NCBI GenBank assembly: GCA_024195265.1
Contig: JAJLRJ010000001.1
Location: 4,422,562 to 4,486,561 of the forward strand
DNA: 64,000 nucleotides
Direction: 5' to 3'
Source of the DNA: Dendrophyllia cribrosa
Taxonomy: Eukaryota; Cnidaria; Anthozoa; Scleractinia; Dendrophylliidae
Of the stretch, positions 57,601-64,000 are shown piece after piece. The notes below the pieces were generated by a model that was not told the DNA's origin, searched no databases, and was given only the letters and a program-made list of their open reading frames with translations. A program made the position numbers and the translations under genes. How positions within the stretch are numbered: position 1 is the first letter of the stretch; each line of letters begins with the position of its first letter.

Positions 57601-60600
57601 TATGATCAGTTGATACATTAAATAAATACTGCTGTTAAATTGTTTGTATATGGTCATATAATTCTTGTACTTGTTATACTCGATGACTACTCCTGTGCCA
57701 AATATATTGACACTAAAAGAAAGTGATTTTTTTAAAAATGTTTTACTTATTTTGAAAAGCTATGATTGGTTAATGACATCTTTTTTGTTTCTGCAGGAGC
57801 TCAGTAACCCACGTCAGAGAGACAGGCTTTTGTCGGCAATGATGATTTTAAAGAAGTCCATAGCATTACTATCAACATCTATGCAAGCATTCCTGAAAAA
57901 TCCAACCAATCTACAAACAAAGGTTAAATGCAATACAGTAGCATACAGTATAATCACAGGTGGCAGATGATAAATTTGAAACTTTGCAAGAGGATGAAGT
58001 TTGACAATGAAATTTGATGCGATCACTTCTATTGCATTCACTTCTATGAACACATGTTTACGACACAAAAATGAGCATGTGTGTGAAAAATGAGCATATT
58101 TGGAGCAGCTTCATTTTCAACCAAGCCCTTCAATTATTTATGTAGAGAATGAGCAGAATTTGTTTCCTTCATAGGCAAGTTGTGACTATGTAGTTGGGCA
58201 AATCATGTTGGCTTGCACTGAAATTATCAAGATTGTTGAAGCTCGAGAAAACCTGGATCAGAGTATAGAAGAGCCTGGTTACATGGCTGCTACATTGGAA
58301 AAGGTTTGTTCCTGAGTGACTTAATTTACTCTTCCCATGTTCTTCCAACATTTCAGGTGGTTTATTGAGCCGAAATTCATAGAAATGTCTGGTCTTTTGT
58401 GAATTTGGCTTCTTGTAGAAGACAGATGGTCAATTCAAAGTTTGTGCTGTTCTTTTTCAGGCCCACAAGCAGCTGTCCCCTCACAGTAGACTAGGATCCA
58501 GTAATGAGCTTGACTGTTACTTGGATGCTATTGTTCGCAGTAGTATGGGCGTGGCCAACAGTTGTGAAGGAGGCAGAAGAGAGAGGATTGTACAGGCGTG
58601 TCAGAGTGTTAGTGTCAACTGATTTGTCTTTCAATCTCTAACATGGTCACTGAGAAGTATAAATCTTGGAAACTTACAAATTTACCCATATATACTGCGT
58701 AACTTATGATTCACTACTTCTTGAAACTTAAAACTTGAAACTAATTGAATTACAGCGAACTCTCCCTAAGCCAGACAACCTCAGGACCAGCTATAGTTGT
58801 CTGTCTGAGAGAGGCGTCCACCATTTAAAGAGTAATTACAGACAAACCAGTGAAGCTTGGCTGGGTCCAGGCAACCACTGATGTCCACCTTGGGGAGGTG
58901 TCCATCTTACAGGGGTGTCTGCCTTATAGAGATGTCCACCTTTCAGGGGTGTCTGCCTTATACAGATGTCCATCTTTCAGGGGTGTCCACCGTATAGATG
59001 TGTCCATCTTTCAGGGGTGTCCACCTTATAGAGATGTCTATCTTTCAGGGGTGTCCACCTTGTAGAGATGTCCATTATTCAGGGGTGTCCGCCTTATAGA
59101 GATGTCAATCTTACAGGGGTGTCAGCCTTATACAGGTGTCCATCTTTCAGGGGTGTCTGCCTTATAGAAGTATCCATCCTTCAGGGGTGTCCACTTTATA
59201 GAGATGTCCATCTTACCATGGTGTCTGTCTTATACAGGTGTCAATCTTTCAGGGGTGTCTGCCTTATAGAAGTGTCCATCTTTTAGGGGTGTCCACCTTA
59301 AAGAGATGTCCATCTTACAGCAGTGTCCACCTTATAGAGGTGTCCATCTTACAGAGGTGTCCACCTTATAGAGGAGTCCATCTTACAATGGTGTCTGTCT
59401 TATAGAGGTGTCCATGTTACAGGGGTGTCTGCTTTACAGGGTTGTCCACCTTACAGGGGTGTCTGACTTACAGGGTTGTCCACCTTACAGGGGTGTCTGC
59501 CTTACAGGGTTGTCCACCTTACAGGGGTGTCTGCCTTACAGGGTTGTCCACCTTACAGGGGTGTCTGCCTTATAGAGGTGTCCATCTTACAGGGGTGTCT
59601 GCCTTACAGGGTTGTCCACCAATACAGGGTTGTCTGCCTTATACAGGTGTCCATCTTTCAGGGGTGTCTGCCTTATAGAAGTATCCATCTTTTGAAGTGT
59701 TGTCTGCCTTATAGAGATGTCATCTTACAGAGGTGTCAGCCTTATACAGGTGTCCATCTTTCAGGGGTGTCTGCCTTATAGAAGTATCCATCTTTCAGGG
59801 GTTTCCACTTTATAGAGATGTCCATCTCACCAGGGTGTCTGCCTTATACGAGTGTCAATCTTTCAGTGGTGTCTGCCTCATAGAAGTGTCCATCTTTCAG
59901 GGGTGTCCACCTTATAGAGATGTCCATCTTACAGCAGTGTCCACCCTATAGAGGTATCCATCTTTTGAGGATGTCCACCTTATAGAGATGTCCATCTTAC
60001 AGCAGTGTCTACCTTATAGAGGTGTCCATCTTACAGGAGTGTCTGCCTTACAGGGGTGTCCATCTTACGGGGGTGTCCACCTTTTAGAGGTGTACATCTT
60101 ACAATGGTTTCTACCTTATAAAGGTGTCCATCTTACAATGGTGTCTACCTTATAGAGGTGTACATCTTACAGGGGTGTCTGGCTTACAGGGGTGTCCATC
60201 TTACAGGGGTGTCAACCTTATAGAGGTGTACATCTTACAATGGTGTCTACCTTTTAGAGGTGTCCATCTTACATGGGTGTCCACCTTATTAAGGTGTCCA
60301 TCTTACAGTGATGTCAGCCATTTAGAGGTGTCCATCTTACAGGGGTGTCTGCCTTATAGAGGTGTCCACCTTATGGGGTGTCCACTTTGATAGAGTTGAC
60401 TGAATTACTTTTTAAATTGATCTCTTAAGGTTCTTCTGATGAGAAATGAGCTTGATGAGCTGCAGAAAGCCTTCCTTGGAAACCCTTTGTCACAAAGAAC
60501 AAGGTGATGTAGCACTCTTTTTACTCCTTTTATTACTCACTCATCTTCACCGTACCCAGTGGCACGTAAGGCCTCTACAAGGTCCTGCCAAGCCATTCTG

Positions 60601-63600
60601 TCTTGTGCCATCCAATACAGCACTCCTCATCTCTACCAGTATCATTCTCCTTCATGTTGTTCTTGTACACCCCCTTTTCCTTTGTCCCTCCACTCTCTCT
60701 GTTGTACAGAAAATAGAGAGGGTAGTATGCAGATCAGCATGAACTGTGTACATTCAATAACAGCATATTAATTAGCCCTCATGCCATTCTGTTTATCTAC
60801 AGACATGAACTTGACCTGGCTTCAGAGCGGCTATCAGTTGAACTGAAGAAGCTTGACCGGCATGTCTCCACTGCTGTAATTGATGACATAACCACTGTGT
60901 TTGCAGATGCCGAGCTTCCTGTACACAACATGATACAAGCAGCCACAGCACCCCTCCTGGTAAGGCTATCAGTAATACATTTTATATAAACTTAATGGAT
61001 GTGGAGATGTGTTGAGCTAGTGGTCACAGTATATGCACTGGATTTCAGATTGGAGGAATGTTGGTTTGATCTTAGGTCATGCACTGTAGCCTACCCAGGG
61101 TACCAGAGGTTCTATTGCAGCCTGCTTTTGTGAAAAGTTGGGGCCAGCCAGAGACTGGTGATTGGGCCAAAGACATAAGAGGCATGTTATATCAGAAATC
61201 TTATGGTACCCAGAGTAGTCACAGCCCTGTATGTCCTTAGTATTGTCCATTATGGTTCATGCACCTCTGTTATTGTTTTGGTTTGCACAGGAGCGAGGCT
61301 TCTATTGTTCAGAGGCGTGTGAAGCATAATGGACAATGCTGGGCCGTTATACAGGATTGGTGTGATAGACTAACAAAATTCTTGGGGAACCCTATGATAG
61401 ACTTCCACACTCGGGATGATGTAATACTCTAAGGTGCTTTATGCTATGGAAAGTGTACTTTGTCATAGATACATGGTGGAATGAATCATTGATAAGCTAC
61501 TTGAACCAACACAGTACAGCAACACATTTTTCTGTTTATTTTTTGTCAATACTATTGTTAAAACAATTCAAGAAGTTATAAATTTTGTGACCACAGGATA
61601 TGAGTGTGCAAAGTCAAGAAGATGCAATGATAAGGTTAAAAGGAAAAGCTGATGAATTCCAGAAACACGCTGCTAGGTTAGCAGAGGTGGCTAAACAGTG
61701 TGCGGCAATATCAGCTGACGCAAGAAGTAAGTCATATTGTAACTGGCTCTTGTTAAGACTACCTTAAGTTAATAACTCACTATGTAGTCCTGGGGGGGAT
61801 CCTTTTAAAATTGACTGGGATGATCATTGGAAATTTTGAAAAGAACCCTAAAAAGGGACCAGAAACCTCTTTTGTGGGCACACGTTGCTCCCTTTAATTT
61901 TTACTCTATTTCACTCCCAGAAACAGCCACTGAAAGTGAATGTTGAAGAAAAATCCGAAACTTCATTTGTTGATTCTTCTCAATAGCTTTCATTTGAATG
62001 GTCACTCTGTAAGATTTCATTAACAGAATCACCTGGTACAGGATAATAAACAGTACCACAGGAAAGTACTGCTGGATAGCTTTGATTTGAATGGTCACAC
62101 TGTAGGATTCCGTTCATAGAATCACCTGGTACAGGATAATGATACAGTACCATAGGAAAGTACAACTCAGTAGCTTTTATTTGTATGGTCGCTCTTTAGG
62201 ATTTAATCAACAGAACAAAAATTTAAAAGGATGTATGGTCAATCAAGGTTTGACTTTAAAGGCCCACCTTCATCCAAAAGACGTTGCGGTGGTTTTTTGT
62301 TGTTTTGAAATGCACCATTGTTCATACGCGTGATCTGATTGGTTGCACGCATTCAAGCGTGAATTTCGTGTTACACGAAATTCAGCACAGAAAGAGATCA
62401 TGGTGCGCACAGCATTTTGGGTAATTTATTCTTGTTTAAATAACAGGGGTACAAGCTATCAATGGCACAGCTGATGATATAGAAAAGCTTGCTCCTCAGC
62501 TGATGTCAGCAGCTGTAAGAGTGCGACAAAGTCCCACAGATGCCGGATGTGCAGAACATCTGGGTCAACTAAGAAGAGACTGGACAGCTAGGATTCATGT
62601 CCTCACTTCTTTGGTTGATGACATCACAGACTTCAATGACTTTGTGCTGATGACTGGTATTTATAAATATTTAATGTTAAGCTGAACAAAGTGAATTACA
62701 GTTGACAAGAGATGACAATCACGCTCATATAGCTTCAACTTACTTGCAACTTTCATGCACTCTCCAGTTATCTGATTAATCAAATTTTAAAGAAAACCAT
62801 TAAAAATACATTTATCTCATGACAGGAACAAGAAAGAGGGTAGCCTGTAAGCAAGCTCTCGGGTTCGGGAGTTGGGATGGTGGGCGGGTGAGTCACCGTG
62901 AGGGGAGAAAGGCTCATTCTCCCCCCCTTCACGCTCCCTGGCATGGTTGCATTATCCTTGCGTCCTTTTCCCGCCTGAAGCTACAACCTGAGTAGCCTGC
63001 ATAGCAGGCGTCGGGGAGAAGGGAACTAGGGAGAAAGGGAAAAGACGCCGTTTTGTTCATTTTTGCTGGTGGCCGCAAAATTCCAATTGGCTAATTTGCA
63101 CTGGGCGGTAAACATTCCCGCGTGAAAACAGCCATGCGTAAAACCGTGTGCCAGTTTCTGATTGGTGAACGTATTGACAGTTGATGTAATTCGATTACCA
63201 GGAAATCTGTGGGCGTAATGCGAATAGCCCGTTTCTTATAGCAGGCGTTCCTTCCCTTCTACCCTCCCCGTTTACGCCTGCCATGCAGGCTACAACCTGG
63301 GCGGAAGTCATCTTCAGAGTCACTTCCGCTCAGGTTGTCGAAACGTCAGTCGATGTCAACAACATTTTTTTTTTAGAACTACACTCACCCGGACTATCAA
63401 ACTCGACAAACTACTGATACTCCTGAGTTCAAACCATTTACAAGGTCAAAATACTCTTTCCAACAAAAATGTGAACTGTAAAAGAGTGCAAGCTTAGTGA
63501 TAATTTGGAGTATTTTTTTTAACTAAAAGACTGTATTTTGCACTTTTAAGATTTGAACATCCAGAAAGATATCGCATGTTCAAAAGAAGCATTACATCAG

Positions 63601-63748
63601 CAGGACATCCCAGCAGTGTCCAAGGCCTCTCTCAGAATGCTTGGCCGAGCCAGAAGAGTTGCCATGGCTACAAAGAAAGAGATGAATGTCACTGCCGATC
63701 CAATGTACAAGGGAAAGTTACAGGCGGCATGTGGCGAGCTGGAGTCAG
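54685..63748 (+). CDS. Vinculin/alpha-catenin family protein (3' partial)
   Basis: Actin-linked adhesion protein family. Exons: 54685-54759, 56007-56153, 56264-56422, 56891-57013, 57537-57590, 57797-57922, 58175-58303, 58461-58607, 60430-60503, 60803-60959, 61597-61726, 62447-62656, 63551-63748. Every phase fits, giving 576 residues, and the gene runs off the window. The first residues (SIELVLAPIAAQVSQLI) parallel vinculin's SILEPVAQQISHLV, and MPPA plus DEAEVRKI are vinculin head motifs. The middle (NPRQRDRLLSAMMIL, RRERIVQACQSV, VDDITDFNDF) follows alpha-catenin, without room for vinculin's extra central repeats. Vinculin, alpha-catenin and alpha-catulin are the alternatives. The tail that would decide (actin-binding bundle, Pro-rich linker) lies beyond the window. 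The start is set by ATG plus phase and family alignment from memory. Confidence 0.9.
54760..56006 (+). other. First intron of the vinculin-like gene
   Basis: Donor GTTTGC and acceptor TTATCTCAAG. The intron is AT-rich and otherwise shows nothing recognisable apart from a C-rich patch near 55291-55302. Confidence 0.6.
58745..60390 (+). repeat. 17/34-bp GTGTCC array with one ancestral satellite unit
   Basis: Alternating 17-bp half-units GTGTCCATCTTACAGGG and GTGTCTGCCTTATAGAG run from about 58905 to 60385. The first 150 bp (AGAGGCGTCC, TTACAGACAAACCAGTGAA, CAACCACTGATGTCC, GGAGGTGTCC) match the satellite at 5206-7409 in the same order. Open frames of up to 101 codons in all phases come from the repeat. 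It fills the intron 58608-60429. Confidence 0.92.
61010..61095 (+). mobile_element. Possible SINE head
   Basis: TGTTGAGCTAGTGGTCACAG and, about 45 bp on, TTGGTTTGATCTTAGGTCAT look like degenerate tRNA A and B boxes. Weak evidence. Confidence 0.3.
61975..62240 (+). repeat. About 91-bp tandem repeat, three units
   Basis: Same family as 19870-20275: CAGTACCACAGGAAAGTACT, TTGAATGGTCACACTGTAGG, AATCACCTGGTACAGGATAA. It lies in an intron of the vinculin-like gene. Confidence 0.85.
62992..63293. mobile_element. TIR element with GTAGCCTGCATAGCAGGCG ends
   Basis: GTAGCCTGCATAGCAGGCG at the left and CGCCTGCCATGCAGGCTAC at the right, about 302 bp apart. AACCTG immediately outside both ends suggests a duplication of at least 6 bp. 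It lies in an intron of the vinculin-like gene. Confidence 0.75.
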
Positions 63749-63810
63749 GTTTGCCCTATTTCACGTTTAGTTTTTTTCTGATTTACAATGCTGAATATTC
63801 GCGAAACATT

Positions 63811-64000
63811 CGGAGTGTGTTAGAACGGTTTTCACTTTAGTGTCATAACTAAAGTAATTGCTCTGGCCAGGAGCTCCTGCTCTGGCCAATCACAACAGAT
63901 GCTGACAATTCAATGAACCAATCACAATTCGTAACGAATACATGTAGCCAGCGCCAAGCGCGGGAAAATGCATGCGAGCAAGTAATTACTCTGGCCAATC
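63811..64000. mobile_element. CCAAT-rich MITE family, copy H, cut by the window edge
   Basis: AACGGTTTTCACTTTAGTGT, CAATTCAATGAACCAATCAC and GCGCGGGAAAATGCATGCGA match copy D in the same orientation. The end lies outside the window. Confidence 0.75.

Noticed and set aside
58850..60390. Run of cysteine- and valine-rich frames of 70-101 residues that look like a repeat protein
   Set aside because: They are the 17/34-bp intronic array read in several phases. The period is not a multiple of three, so frames change between units, and flanking exons of the vinculin-like gene splice across it.

Overview
The window is a piece of a eukaryotic nuclear genome. It has introns throughout (GT-AG plus two GC-AG), no operons and dense small DNA transposons. 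A ShK-trypsin protease, a short ABLIM-type LIM/headpiece protein and a vinculin/alpha-catenin protein, together with the repeat style, point to an animal and most probably an anthozoan cnidarian (coral or anemone). The species call is inference. Exons were found by reading translated frames, splice sites and intron phases by eye; no alignment was run.

Layout. 1448-8615 (+): ShK-ShK-Pro/Thr linker-trypsin protease, with its 5' end missing and a large 92-bp satellite in its last intron. 10012-10446 (-): a small unidentified coiled-coil protein with a C-terminal hydrophobic segment. 11344-25615 (+): a complete ABLIM-like gene (four LIM domains plus villin headpiece) whose introns are crowded with transposons. 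29075-33553 (-): a complete DUF229 (sulfatase-fold) type II membrane protein. 33971-42735: intergenic and full of repeats. 42736-54232 (-): a complete TTC14 gene in 16 coding exons. 54685 to beyond the right edge (+): a vinculin/alpha-catenin family gene, head to head with TTC14 across 452 bp.

Intron phases close exactly for ABLIM (413 or 405 aa), DUF229 (761 aa) and TTC14 (785 aa), and for the 13 visible vinculin-like exons. The protease has one unresolved junction. ABLIM-like and vinculin-like proteins both link actin to other structures, but nothing suggests co-regulation. TTC14 and DUF229 are unrelated housekeeping-type genes.

The rest is a well-resolved record of transposon activity: two elements with 9-bp target duplications (MULE-like), TTA-flanked Harbinger-like elements (one with a likely transposase remnant, nested in a MULE-like element), TTAA-flanked piggyBac-like and AGGG-ended elements, a MITE containing a second element, a paralogous empty site, and two arrays in different genes that share an ancestral unit. 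No single new functional system was recognised. The best candidates for novelty are the vinculin/alpha-catenin mosaic protein, the frame-enforced alternative exons in the ABLIM gene, and the two related intronic arrays.
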